Positions 24,001 to 35,179 of a stretch of DNA of 64,000 nucleotides are shown in pieces. The stretch's first letter is position 1; every line of letters begins with the position of its first letter. The notes beneath the pieces are model-generated. The model did no database searches, had not been told where the DNA came from, and saw only the letters and a list, made by a program, of their open reading frames with translations. Origin of the DNA: Cyanophora paradoxa (Eukaryota; Glaucocystophyceae; Cyanophorales; Cyanophoraceae); NCBI GenBank assembly GCA_004431415.1, contig QPMI01000529.1, forward strand, positions 1 through 64,000, given 5' to 3'. The position numbers and the translations under genes were made by a program.

Positions 24001-24269
24001 AGGAGGTGGACAAGGCGGTGCACGAGATGGTGTACCACCACATCGGCAAGATCGCGCACCTGGACACGCTGATCGTCGTCCCCGGGCTGCCGAAGACGCG
24101 GTCGGGCAAGGTGATGCGGCGGCTGCTGCGCTCGATCGCGCGGGGAGAGGCGATCAAGCAGGACACGAGCACCCTCGAGGACCCCGCCACCGTCGAGGCC
24201 GTCCTCGACGCCGCCCGCAAGCACGCCGCCGAGGCCTCCAAGACCGCCGCGACCGCCGCCCACAAGTAG
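21006..24269 (+). CDS. ACS: acetyl-CoA synthetase, copy 2 (inverted duplicate)
   Basis: 754 residues from 12 exons: 21006-21206, 21533-21713, 21771-21847, 21917-22042, 22121-22251, 22320-22520, 22596-22877, 22944-23000, 23068-23216, 23279-23667, 23726-23909, 23983-24269. Exon lengths equal copy 1 in every exon except the first, and most introns are near-identical too. All AMP-forming synthetase motifs are intact: [41 protein letters not shown], and [14 protein letters not shown] with the catalytic lysine. The presequence [20 protein letters not shown] suggests the same organelle as copy 1. Exon 10 reads [13 protein letters not shown] and [15 protein letters not shown] where copy 1 differs. 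The tail [18 protein letters not shown] is Lys/Ala-rich and unlike copy 1. Intron 4 (22043-22120) is GC-AG. Intron 1 is the least conserved. Confidence 0.95.
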
Positions 24270-24848
24270 AGCCCCCTCCGCCCATCCCCCATTCGCCATC
24301 GACGCCACCGGCTTTCCTCCCGGCCTCGCGCTGGACCCTTCCTTTTTTTCGAGCTTTCTTTCTCATGAACATAATTCTTTGGATGTCTCTGCTTCGTTCA
24401 ATTGTTGTCTTGTTGTAGCATTTCTGTATCGGCGTGTGCAGCATGAGGTTATAGATTTTTCGCTGCACAAGTGACTGTGGGTGTCCGATGTAATTCATTC
24501 GCTAGTGCTGCTTCTCTTTCGAAGGTCTCGGGTATACGTATTCATAGGCAGCGCCTTCGAATTTTGCGAGTGGCAGTATATGTATGTGCTTTAGGTACAT
24601 ATCCATGCAAGGGTAGCTAGGATAGAGGGCAGCTGCAAATAGATAGAGCGCTGGGTCCACCTGCGCCGCTGTAACAATTCACTCGCGCGATCTCTATGTA
24701 ACCGGCCACACGCATATGCGCATATATGTTCGCAGTGTCCCACGCGGCTCGTTCAGAGTGGTGCATTGTTTGAAACAGGTGGGGGAGAAGGGGAGTGGGG
24801 AGGCGGGGTGAGGGCCGAGGCCGGCGGGGGCGGGCGCCGTGCGGGCCG
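24270..24848. other. intergenic between convergent ACS copy 2 and LRR gene
   Basis: AT-richer than the flanking genes. No supported gene. It should hold both 3' UTRs. It ends in a purine-rich GGGGAG stretch from about 24780. Confidence 0.5.
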
Positions 24849-25545
24849 CTAGCCGCGGATGGCGAGGAAGGGGAACTCAGATCTGAGGGCGGAGATGAGG
24901 GCGCGCTCGAGGCCCCACAGGTCCAGCGACGCCAGCCCCTGCGCCCCGCCCCTCAGAGCCCGCCCCGCAGCCCCGCCCGGCCCGCGAGAGGCGCGGACGC
25001 GCCTTGCAGGCGGTCGCCAGGGCGCGCAGGCTCCCGACGGTGAGGTAGCGGCACCACGAGAGGTTCACCTGCGCCGGGGCGTGAGCGCGGCCCGGCGGGG
25101 CGCCGGAGGGCGGGGGGGGGGGGGGGGGGGGGGGGGGGAGAGAGAGAGAGAGAGAGGGGTCGCCTTGCGCAGGTTGGGGCAGTGCTTGGCGAAGTGCTCC
25201 ACGGCGCTGTCCTGCATGCGCGGGCAGTTCGACAGGTCGACCTCCTCCAGCTCTCTGCACGCCTGCGCCCCGCCCCCGCGCCCGTCAAACGCCACGCTGG
25301 GGGGTACAGGGCGTGGCGGGGCGCCGCACCGAAGCGATCGAGCAGACGGCCGAGTTGCCGACGAACTGGCATTGCTGCGGGAGGGATGCACTCGGTTCGG
25401 GCCGCGGGGTACGGCGGGCGGGGGAAGGGGTGTACCCGCAGATTGAGGATCTGGAGACCGCGGATGCTCTGGAGCAAGGCGAAGGGGTTCTGCACCCGGT
25501 TCTGCAGGGTACGGCATCAGCGGGGGTGCGGGGAGGGGGGAGGCG

Positions 25546-25576
<31 letters not shown>

Positions 25577-27933
25577 GCACCTGCTGGAAGGTCTCGTCGG
25601 CGGAGGGCCGGGCGATGGAGAGAGCGCGCAGGTTCCTGCGGGGCGGAGGGCGGGACCGGGGTCAGGCGGGGCGGGGCGGGCGGGGCGGGGCGGGGTGGCG
25701 GGGGAGACGGGGCGGGCCTGCAGAAGCGGCCGAGGGCGTCGAGGAGGGTGGCGTTGAGGGTGGGGAAGTCCTCGAGGAAGAGGAAGGTGAGGCTCTCGCC
25801 GCACACGTGCTCCAGGATCCACTGCACGTGCTCGGCCGGGATCAGCGGCAGCCCCGAGAGGTCCAGCGCCGTCGCCTCCCGGCTGCCCCCGCCGCCTCAG
25901 CGCCCCCGCCCGGCCGAGCCGAGCGGCGCCGCGGCGGCGGCGGCGGCGCGCGCGCGCGCGCCTAAGCTTCTGGAAGGGCTGCACGCTGAGCCGCTTGCAG
26001 TAGGCGACGGAGAGGCGGGTGAGCTTCGGGCAGTTCTGCGGCGCGGCGGGTGAGCGCCGGGGGGCGAGAGGGGGAGGGGGAGGGGGGTGCGCGGGCGGGC
26101 CTCGAGGACGATCTCGAGCTGCTGGTCGGTGACGTAGTGGCACCAGGAGATGTCGAGGCCCTCGAGGTCGGGCAGCCCCGCGAGCGGCTCAAGCACCTGC
26201 ACCTGCGCGCGCAGCGTCGGCCTCAGCGCCGCCCCGCCCAGCAGCCGAGCGCGGCGAGCGCCGGCGCGCCTTGAAGCACTTCCCGATGCTGAACTGCGTC
26301 AGGCTCTTGCAGCTGCAAGGCGCGTGTGAGGGGCGCGGGCGGGCAAGGCCGGCGCGGCGGAGGGCGGCAAGGCGCGGTGCAACGCGCCTGGAGGCGACCA
26401 GCTGCACCAGCTCGTCGTTGACGATCTCGCTGCAGCCGTTCAGGTGCAGCGCCTTGAGCTGCCGCGCGCGTGGGCTGCGGCGGCGGGGCGGGGCCGCGCC
26501 CCGCGGCGCTCGCTCGGACCTGCGGCGCGAACTGCAGGAAAGTCTGCAGGCCCAGCGTCGTCACCTGCCCGGACCGGTCAGCGCGGGGCGGGGCGGGGCG
26601 GGCTGCCGCGGGGCGCGCCTTCCTGCAGCCGGAGATGTCGAGGAGGTCGAGCGGCGCCTCCGCTGGGTCGTCGTGCGTCTGGATCTTCTCAGCGAGAATC
26701 GCCAGCATCACGTCGTCCATCCTGCCGCCGCCGCCGCGTCAGGGGCGGCCCCCGGCACTGCGGGGCGGGGCGGAGCGGGCGGCAGCGCGCTTGTTCAGCA
26801 TGCACATGCTCCGCACGATGCGCTTCATGTAGTCCGGCTTGATCTTCAGGTGCTGCGCAGCGATCGTAAGGCGCGGCGCGGCGGCGCGGCGCGGCGGCGG
26901 CCGGAGCGCCGGGCGGACCAGGAGCTGTTCCCGCATGGCGTCGTCCATGTTGATCACAAGGGAGCGCAGGCAGAGCTCGTGCAGCGGTACGGGGCCACGG
27001 AAGGTCACCGCGTCCATCTTGCTCGCAGCCTGCAGCGCGCCGCGTTGGCGCGGGGCCCGCGAGCGGGCGCAGGGCGCCGCTTGCCTCGAGAGCCTTGCGC
27101 TGCAGAGTCTCCAGGGTCTCCTTCGGCGGCTTCCTCACTTTTATCTTCACCTTGCGCTTCAGCCGCGTCGTTCTTTCGCGCGGTCCCGTGACCACGTCGT
27201 CGTCGTCCGAGGTGACGACATCCTCGTCCTCTGCGCGGGCGCTCGCGCGGGGGCGGCGCGAAGGGGCGGCGCGCGCGCACCGGAGAGCATCCCGTCGACG
27301 TCCGCCAGGTCCTCGCCGACCTCGTTCGGCACGTAGTCGCTGTCGCTGTCGTTGCCCATCGCAGACGCGTTCCGCTTTCGCCGCTGCGACGTCCGCCGCC
27401 CCCCGGTCTTGCGCGCCACGCGGGCCTCCTCTTCCTGCTTTGCATCAGCGAACTGCTTTGGGCGGCGGGCGCGGCGCGAGCGCGCCATGATCCTGCGGGC
27501 TTCCTCCCGTGTCTGCTCCAGCTGCTTCTGGCGCGCCTCGAGGCGCGCCTTCCGCTGCAGTTCTCTTCGCTCCTCCGCTGGTGTCTTCGCCGGTGGAGGC
27601 GGCGGCTGCGGGGGCGGCGGCGGCTCCTCCTGCCTCGACTCCGAAGCGATCGCGCTGCCGCCCCCGAACTTGAACTTGATCTTCTTTGCAGCCTCCGCTT
27701 GCCGCTCCTCCTTCTTCTGCTTCTTCTGCGCGTCGGCCACATCCTTGGAGACGATCTTGATCTTGAGCAGGCGAGGGCCGACATTCTGCAGGGGCGGAGC
27801 GTGCGGCGGTCAGGGCATCCATCCAGCGGCCGCGGCGCGCCCAACAAGCACGCGGCGGTGAGCCGGGCACGGCAGCGTGCAGGCGAAGGCGCACCTTGTC
27901 CTGGGCGAAGTCCTGCGCATTCTTCTTGGACAT
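24849..27933 (-). CDS. leucine-rich-repeat protein, RAD7-like (NER damage-recognition partner)
   Basis: Starts MSKKNAQDFAQDK at 27933, then a GTGCGCC donor. The N-terminal part is charged and disordered: a Lys/Glu-rich helix (QKKQKKEERQAEAAKKIKFK), a Pro run, Arg-rich blocks, and acidic patches (GNDSDSDYVPNEVGEDLADV, TSDDDDVV). The C-terminal part is a chain of cysteine-containing LRRs, often one per exon: LDLLDISGCRK, LKALHLNGCSEIVNDELVQL, LTQFSIGKCFK, LEGLDISWCHYVTDQQLEIV, LTRLSVAYCKRLS, LEEVDLSNCPRMQDSAVEHF, VNLSWCRYLT, LASLDLWGLE, ending FPFLAIRG-stop. This AMN1/F-box-like LRR type is that of yeast Rad7. The RAD7 call rests on the LRR type, the disordered acidic N-terminus and above all the divergent RAD16-like neighbour; an F-box-type LRR adaptor is the alternative. 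Many introns use GC donors (AAG|GCGCGC, GAG|GCCCGC). Confidence 0.75.
25112..25157. repeat. G27 followed by (AG)n in an intron of the LRR gene
   Basis: 27 G followed by an AG repeat. On the coding strand this reads (CT)n then C27, placed between a GC donor and the branch site. A second 27-G run is at 25547-25573, also between LRR exons. Confidence 0.9.
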
Positions 27934-28182
27934 TCTCCCTTCCCGCGGCTGCTCCGCGCCGCTCGACGAATCGAGCGACGGGGCAAGTTACGGGGGCCGC
28001 GCTGCGGCCCGCTGGTCGCCGCACCAAGCGCTGCCCGCTGTACCTCGCGAGAGACGATCTTGCGCTGCGGCAGCTACTCCGATCGAACGCTGATTTCCAG
28101 GCGCGCGATTCCCGCTGTCGCAGCTCTGCTGAGTTGCCCACAAGCGAGGACTTGGTGGAACTTGCACGGGTACCGCTCACAA
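27934..28182. promoter_or_regulatory. 249-bp bidirectional promoter region, RAD7-like / RAD16-like
   Basis: It lies between the ATGs at 27933 (-) and 28183 (+), with no room for two separate long promoters. Short direct motifs such as CGCTG and GATCG occur, but I cannot name a factor site. Confidence 0.55.
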
Positions 28183-31100
28183 ATGTCGACGGGAACGGGC
28201 CCGCCAGCAGGCGCGACGCCTGTCGCGGGGGCCGTCCCGGTCCTGCCGGGCGCCACTTTTGTGGTGAAGCAGGAGCCCTTCGCTACCGCGCCGCCGCCCG
28301 CGGTCCAGCCACCGGCAGCGATGCCACATGACGCGGAGGACGACATCGTGCTGTTCGACGAGCACGGAAACCTCATGATAGATCATTCGGCGCCCCCGAG
28401 TGAGCTGCAGCGCTCCGCGATTCCCGGGGGCTGCGCTGACCTCTCCCTTCCAGCGCCTGCAATGCACCCGGTCGCGCCGGCCGCTTCCATGGCCTCCAGT
28501 GCGGATGCGCCGTCTCAGCCCTTATCAGGCGCGCATCACGTCGTAGCTCCACCGGCGCACGACGACGACATGATCATTCTCGACTTGGGCGACTCCGGTT
28601 CGAGCCATGGGCACGCTCTCGTGGTGCGATCGCTCACTGGCGGTCGCAGATACTCCGGTGAAGTCAGAGGGGATCATGCATGTCAAGCTGGAGCCCGGGG
28701 CGTCGCTCCCTGTCGCGGGGGCGATGCCCATCAAGTTCGAGCCCATGCCGCTGCCGACGACAATGCACCCGCCGATGCCGCAGCCCTCGTCTTCGTATTC
28801 CATGAGCATGAGCCACGCAACAGCAGCATCGTCATCATCGGCAGTGCCAGAGCCAGCGGCCGCGCCAGATCGGTCAGAGACTCTGCCACCGGAGGCGACA
28901 CGCCAGATCCTGGAATTCCTGCAGAGCGCGTCGCTCGATGCGTGCGAAGAGTTGCCGCCGCAGCCCGACGGCATGATCTCGCAGCTGAAGGACTATCAGC
29001 GCGAAGGTGCCGCCTATCGCCCCTGTCCAGCGCTTCCGCGCTCAGTGCCGTGCAGCGCTCGGCTGGATGATCAAGCGTGAGTACGGAGATGACGAAGGCA
29101 ACGTTAGCGGGTGAGCGCGGCTCCCCGCTCGGCGCACTTTCTGTCCGCTGACCTCTCCGCGCAGCTTCCGCGGCGGCATTCTCGCCGATGGTGTGCTGCA
29201 CCAGGGGGCCTCGCCCTCGCCGCGCTCTGACGGGGGGGGCGCGCGTGCAGACATGGGCCTGGGGAAGACGGTCATGATCATCTCGCTGCTGGTCTCCACG
29301 CGCGTCGAAGACCCGCATCCGATCGTCAACTTCTCGTCGCCGGAGCTGCGCGACGCGCCGGGAACGTCCCTCATCGGTGCGCGCGGCCGCGCCGCTCGCC
29401 GCGCGGCGGCCGCTGAGGCGGGCGGCCGCGACGGCGCAGTGTGCCCGCCGGTGGTCATCCAGCAGTGGCAGACGGAGGTGGCGAAGCACACGGAGCCGAA
29501 CCTCATGTCCGTCTACGTCTACCACGGCACACAGGCGCGCCGCGCTCCGCCGCCGCGCCGGGGCCGGGGCGCGCCGCCGAGACGCGCCGCAGCGGAAGAA
29601 GGACCTGGACTTCCTCTGCTCCCAGCACGTCGTCATCACGAGCTACGACACTGTCACCTCGGAGAGGCGCCCCGCCCCCGCGCCCCGCCCCCGCCCCGGC
29701 CGGGCGGCCGCTGAGGGCGCGGGGGCCGGGGCAGCCCGTTCGAGCGGATGCGGGACGGGAAGCGGCGGCGGCTGGTGGCGGTCATGGGCGACAAGCCCGA
29801 GCCGCTCATGGCGATCACCTGGGGCCGCGTCGTCCTCGACGAGTCGGCAGCCATCAAGAGTGCCCCGCCCGCCTCCGTCCCGCCGCCCCCGCCGCCCGCC
29901 CGCCCACCGCCCGCCCGCTCCGCAGACCGCACGAGCATCCGCGCGCGCGCCGCCGGCATGCTCCGCACGCCGACCCGCTGGTGCCTGACGGGTACGCCCA
30001 TCCACAACTGCCTCGACGACCTGTACTCCCAGGCAAGCGTACCTCCTCGGCTTCCCCCCCTCCGACCTGAGCGCGGGCGGCAGTACGAGTTCCTGCGGGC
30101 GCCCTTCGCGGACCCCGACGACCGGGAGGCTCGGAAGACGTGCGCGGGACGCGCCGGTCCACCCGGCCGGGCGGCCCGGCTCAGGCGTCGGGGCGCAGGT
30201 GGCAGGTGAACATCGCGGCGGCGCTGAAGCACCCCGGGACGGAGTCGTTCCGGCACGGCATGGGCCGCCTCAACGAGCTCATCGGTGCCCCGGGCCTCGC
30301 CTCGGCCCTGCTCGACGGCTCGCGGCGCGTGCTGAGGCGGGGGGCGTGCAGGGGACACGATCATGCGGCGGACGCGCGAGTCGGCGACGGCGGACCGCGA
30401 GCCCGTCGTCATCTTCCCGCCCCGCCTCGTTCGCCTCCGCGAGTGCGCCCCCGCGCCCCCGCCCCGCCCCGCCCCGCCTTGGCCCGCGCCGGCCCACCGG
30501 CCCGCGCGCGCAGGGACCTCCTCTCGCCCGAGGAGAAGGCCTTCCAAGACGCCCTCTTCGAGTACGCCCGCCGCAAGTTCGAGAAGTACCAGCGGGCGCG
30601 CCCGCACCCTCCCTCCCCGCCCCGCGGGCGCCGCCGACGGCGCCTGGCAGCTGGGGTCGCTCTCGGAGCACCGCCTCGAGATGGAGGGCCTCGCCCTCCG
30701 CGTCCGCCAGGCCCTCTGCCACGTGCCTCCGCCCGGCCCCCCGCCCCGGCCCCGCCGCCCCGCCGCCCCGCCCCTCTCACTCGCTCGCTTGCAGCCGTAC
30801 CTGGCGATCCGCGGCATCAACCAGCAGGCCTCCAAGATGCGCACGAAGAGCCTCGCGCAGTTCCTCCAGACCATCGCCGCCGTCGGCTCCCAGCAGCAGC
30901 AGGCGCGCCCCGCCTCCCCCGCCCTCCGCCCCTCGCTGACGGCCGGCGGCAGGTGCAGCAGCAGACGCTGCAGCTGCAGCAGCAGGCGGCGCAGGCGGCG
31001 TCGCGCGCGCCGCTGCCCTCCCACGCGGGGGCCGGCGGCGCCCACGCCGCCATCTTCTCGCGCCCCACCGGCTCCCTCTCGGCCGCCGGCGTCGCCGCCC

Positions 31101-34100
31101 GCAGCCAGGCCGCCGCCTCCGTCAGCCGCCCGCCGGCCCCTCCCCGCCCGCCCCCACCTCCGTCACCATGACCACCGTCCCCTCCGTCGGCCCCTCGCCC
31201 TCCCCGCCGCCCCCGCGCCCCGGCATGCCCACCCCTCCCCACCCCCGGCTTCCAGGCCCGCCCGGCTACCCCTCGTCCTCCCCTCCGCCCCCGGCGCAAT
31301 CTCCTTCGCCTCCGGGTGCCCCCGCCCCCGGCATCCACCACCCTACTGCCCTCTCCCCTGTTCCCCCGGACAGCCCGGCGCGCCGCCCGCGGGGGCCACC
31401 CGATGCAGCCCCGGCCCCCGGCGTGCCCCCGGCCCTCTGGCCGGCGCGCCCGGCGCGCCCCCTGGCGGACCGCCCGGGCCCCGCCCCCGGCTTCCCGGGC
31501 CCGCCGCAGCCGGCCCGCCCCGGAGCGGTCGCCGTGCCGCCTCGGCCGGGCCCGCCGCAGGCGCCGGGGCTGCCGCCGCGGGCCCGGGGGCGCCGCCGCC
31601 CTTCGCCTCGGCCCCGCAGGCCCCCGGTGCCTCCATGGTCTTCCAGCAGCTCTCCCCCGGCGCCCCTACGCCCCCGCCCCTCCCCCGCCGGCCCCCCGCC
31701 CCCGGCGCCGCCCCGGCCGGCGGCCCGCGTCCCCCGGGCCGCCCTTCGGCCCGCCTGCGCCGGGCGCGCCGGGCGCCGCGCCGGTACCCCCTCGGAGCGC
31801 TCCTTTCGTCCCGGGGGCGCCGGCGGCCCCCGGTGCGGCGCCTTTTCCCGGCGCCGCCGGCGCGCCTCCGCCTCCTGGCGCCGCCCCGCCTCCTGGCGCC
31901 GCTCCGCCCCGGGGGCCGCGCCGGTGGCGCCCCCATTCGCCTCGGCCCCGGTCGCCCCGGGGACCGCGCCCCAAGCGGGCCACCCTCCGGCGCGCCCCCG
32001 CCGCTCCCCCGGCCGGCGCCGCCCCTGTGGCCGCCCCTTCCCCTGCCCAGGCGCCGGCGCCGGCGGCACCAGTGGCGGTGACCGGCCTGGCCCGACCCCG
32101 GCCCCGGCGGCTCAGCCGGCTCCTGCCTCGGGCCCCTCCGGAGCGCCGGTCCTCGCCACAGCGCCCGCCCCCTTCGCTGCTCCCGTGCCGGCCGGCCGTG
32201 CCACCCCGCCCGGAGTTCCTGGCGCCTCCCCGCCCGGCGCCGCCCCGCCCGGCGCCGCCCCGCCCGGCGCGGCCCCGGTTCCGCCGCCGCCAGGAGCGGC
32301 GGCGTTGTCGCAGCCGCCGGGCGCTGCGCCGGTTCCTTTCTCTTCGGTGCCAGTGGCGGCCGGCGTGCCGCGCCCCACGCCGCAGGCCGGCCCGGCGGGC
32401 ACCCCCCAGCCCCCGCAGGCCCCGCCTTCGCCTCCGCCCCGTCGTCCCCGGCCCGCCCCCTCCGTTCCCGGCGCATCCGCCGTACCCCCGCGCCCCGGGC
32501 CCCGGCTCCGGCCGGGCTCCGGTGCAGCCCGGGGCGCCGTTCCAGCCCGGGCGCCGGCTCCGCCCGGGCCTCGATGCCGCCGGCTGCGCCGCCGCCGGCC
32601 GGGTCCGCGGCGGGCCCGTCACCATCTCCCTCGTCTCCGCCCCGCCCGGCCGCCCCTCCCCGACGCCGACGCCGCCGCCGCCGCCGCTCCCGGCGGGCCC
32701 TCGCCCCCGCCCGGCACCTCTTCCCCCTCCCCGACCCTCCCGCCGGCGCCGCCCCCGTCGGCAACCCCGGCTCCCCGGTCCGCTTCGCTGCCGCCCCGCC
32801 GCCGGCCCCTCCGACGCGGCGGCCGCCCCCTCCGCCTTCCCCACTGTGCCCCCCCGCCCGGGCTCCTCGCCCGTCCCGCCGCTGCCGCCGGGGCTGGCCG
32901 GCGTCGTCGCCCCGACGCCCGTCTCCGCCCAGCTCTCCACGGTGCCCGTCCCGCAGGCGTCGCCGCGGGGCCCGCCGCCCGCCTCGCCCTTCGCCTCGGC
33001 GCCCATCTCGACGGCGACGGTGCCGGCGACGGCGCCGGGGCCCCCGCCGGCCTCGAGCCCGGAGACGATCCTGGACGAGCTCTTCTCCAAGTTCGGCGAC
33101 GACCTCTGCAAGTGCGCGGGGCCCCGCCCCCGCGCCGGCCTGCGCCGCCCCGCGCTGAGGGGGCGGGGGGGCAGGTGCGCGCGGGACTTCGTGGAGCTGG
33201 AGCGGAAGGCGTGCGCGCACCGCATCTGCGGGCAGTGCTTCGAGGAGGCCGTCTCCAAGAGCGCCTTCCCCAGCGACCCCGACTGCGAGATCAAGTGCCC
33301 GCACTGCACCGCCGACCGCCAGGCCACCTGCAAGAAGTCCGACTGGGCCCAGGCGCGCCCCCGCCCCCCGCCCCGCGCCCCCCGCGCCTTGTTCCTCTCT
33401 GACGCCGGCGGCGCCGGCGGGGCGCAGGTGAGCGGGAGCGCGGACGACTTTGCGGACCGCGACGCGATGCGCTCGACCCGCATCGACGCGCTCCTCCAGG
33501 AGGTGCGGGGCGGCCCGCGCAGCCCCGCCCCGCCCCGCCTGCGCCGACGGCGCCCAGCTGAGCGACGTGCGGGAGAAGAACCCCTTCGACAAGAACCTCG
33601 TTTTCTCCCAGGTCCGTTTCAGCGCAGAGGAAGCGGAGAGGAAGCTTGAGCCGCCAGAGTGCACGGAGGGGACGGAGCAGAGGGGACGGACCCGCTCTAC
33701 GCCTCGCCGCGCGCTGCTGACCGGGGGGCCGGCGCCGGCTCGCGCAGTGGACGAGCTTCCTGGACATGATGGAGCCGTGGCTCGCCGCCGAGGGCTACTC
33801 CTACCGCCGCCTCGACGGCACCATGGCCCGCCCCGCCCCCGCCCGCAGCTGTCCGCGCGCTGAGCTCGGGCGCGCAGAACGCGAAGCAGCGGCAGCTCGC
33901 CGTCAAAGAGTTCGAGTCGGACCCGACGGTGCGGCCCCGGCCCGAGGCGGCTGGGCCGCCCCGGCTCGGCGCTGACGCCGCGGCAGGCGACGGTGCTGCT
34001 GATCTCGACGTCGGCGGCGGGCATGGGCCTCAACCTCGCCTGCGCCCACCACGTCTTCATGATGGATCTCTGGTGGAACCGCGCCGTCCGCCCCGCCCCG

Positions 34101-34485
34101 CCGCTCCCCGCCCCGCCGCAGCGTCCGAGGCGGCGCGGGGTGGGCGGGGGCGCAGCTGGAGGAGCAGGCGATGGCGCGGGCGCACCGGCTGACGCAGACG
34201 GACCCCGTGATCATCACGCGCTTCGTGGCGGGGCCGGACACCATCGAGACGCGCATCCTCGCCCTCCAGGAGGCCAAGATGGAGGTCGCCAACGGCGTCC
34301 TCCGCCACGCCCAGCAGGCCCGCCCCGCCCCCGCCCCGCCCCGCCCCGCCACGCGCCCTCCCGCCGCATTCCAGCCGAGCGCGCGAGCGCGCAAAGCCGA
34401 GGCTGAGGCTGGGCGGCAGGTCTCGACGAACCGGCTGACGCTGAAGAACCTTGAGAAGCTCTTCATGGGGCCCGGCCGCCGCTGA
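28183..34485 (+). CDS. RAD16: SNF2-family ATPase with inserted RING, RAD16-like
   Basis: Starts [20 protein letters not shown]. Two short repeats FVVKQEP and VKLEPG / IKFEPMP resemble sumoylation sites (inference). SNF2 lobe 1: [15 protein letters not shown] (an intron at 29007-29055 splits it), Walker A in GGILADDMGLGKT (intron 29191-29248 inside), [10 protein letters not shown], motif II as DESA near 29838 where most relatives have DEAH, and [10 protein letters not shown]. Then comes a very long Pro/Ala/Gly-rich stretch (about 31000-33060). A RING follows (33105-33345: [24 protein letters not shown]). Lobe 2: [50 protein letters not shown], ending [14 protein letters not shown] at 34485. 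RING between the lobes is the RAD16/RAD5 arrangement. Expected role is ATP-driven damage search in global-genome excision repair with its divergent neighbour. Exon joins in the Pro-rich part are uncertain. Confidence 0.88.
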
Positions 34486-35179
34486 GGCCGCCCCGTCCCG
34501 CCCGCCCCGCCCCGCCCCGCCCCGCCCCGCCCCGGCCCTCTCGTACGAATACACGCGAACCGTCGCCGGGGGCGGCTGCAGGTGATTACGAGTGTGGCCT
34601 GCTGTGGAGCGCGCGTGAGGGAATTCCTGGCGAAGCTCTCTAGATCTGGTTCCCTCTTTAAGCTGGGCCCCCGGCCTGCGACGACGTATACACGTGCATT
34701 GACAGTCAGCACGAAGCTGTGCTGCCGGGCTGCCGGGCTGTAAAAGAGCACTAGTACTCCTGGACTCTCAGTAGCGGCAATGTCCACCAGACCACAAGCC
34801 TTGACGCCTACGTACCGTTAACGTTGTACGCTGTGCACTGCGGCATGCAAATTCCGAAAAGTTCGAATGCTTGCTGAATCATGTTATACGTACATGTACA
34901 TCTATACGCTCCAGGTATGCAAGGAAGCTTTCCTTTCGATTGTTAAACGTTTGCGTGAAAAGAACTAGTGAGTCCACGTGCACCGAAGACAAGATAAAGA
35001 AATACTATAGCTAACCGTTGAACGCTATGATCACATGATAATCTCAGAATATCAGTACTGATCATTAAATGATACGTACTGTGATTTATTCGATAATTAT
35101 AAGAGAATGCAGCACAGAGAAAGAAAACAAGCTTCAAGGCTTATGAAGATCTATAAAGAACAGATCTTCAGACTGGGCC
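34486..35179. other. intergenic
   Basis: Begins with CCCCG tandem repeats (34498-34535) and becomes AT-rich. No supported gene. It holds the 3' UTRs of two convergent genes. Confidence 0.5.

Noticed and set aside
31343-34060. 905-residue minus-strand open frame
   Set aside because: Antisense to the SNF2 gene and its Pro-rich region; only Ala/Gly/Arg/Pro composition.
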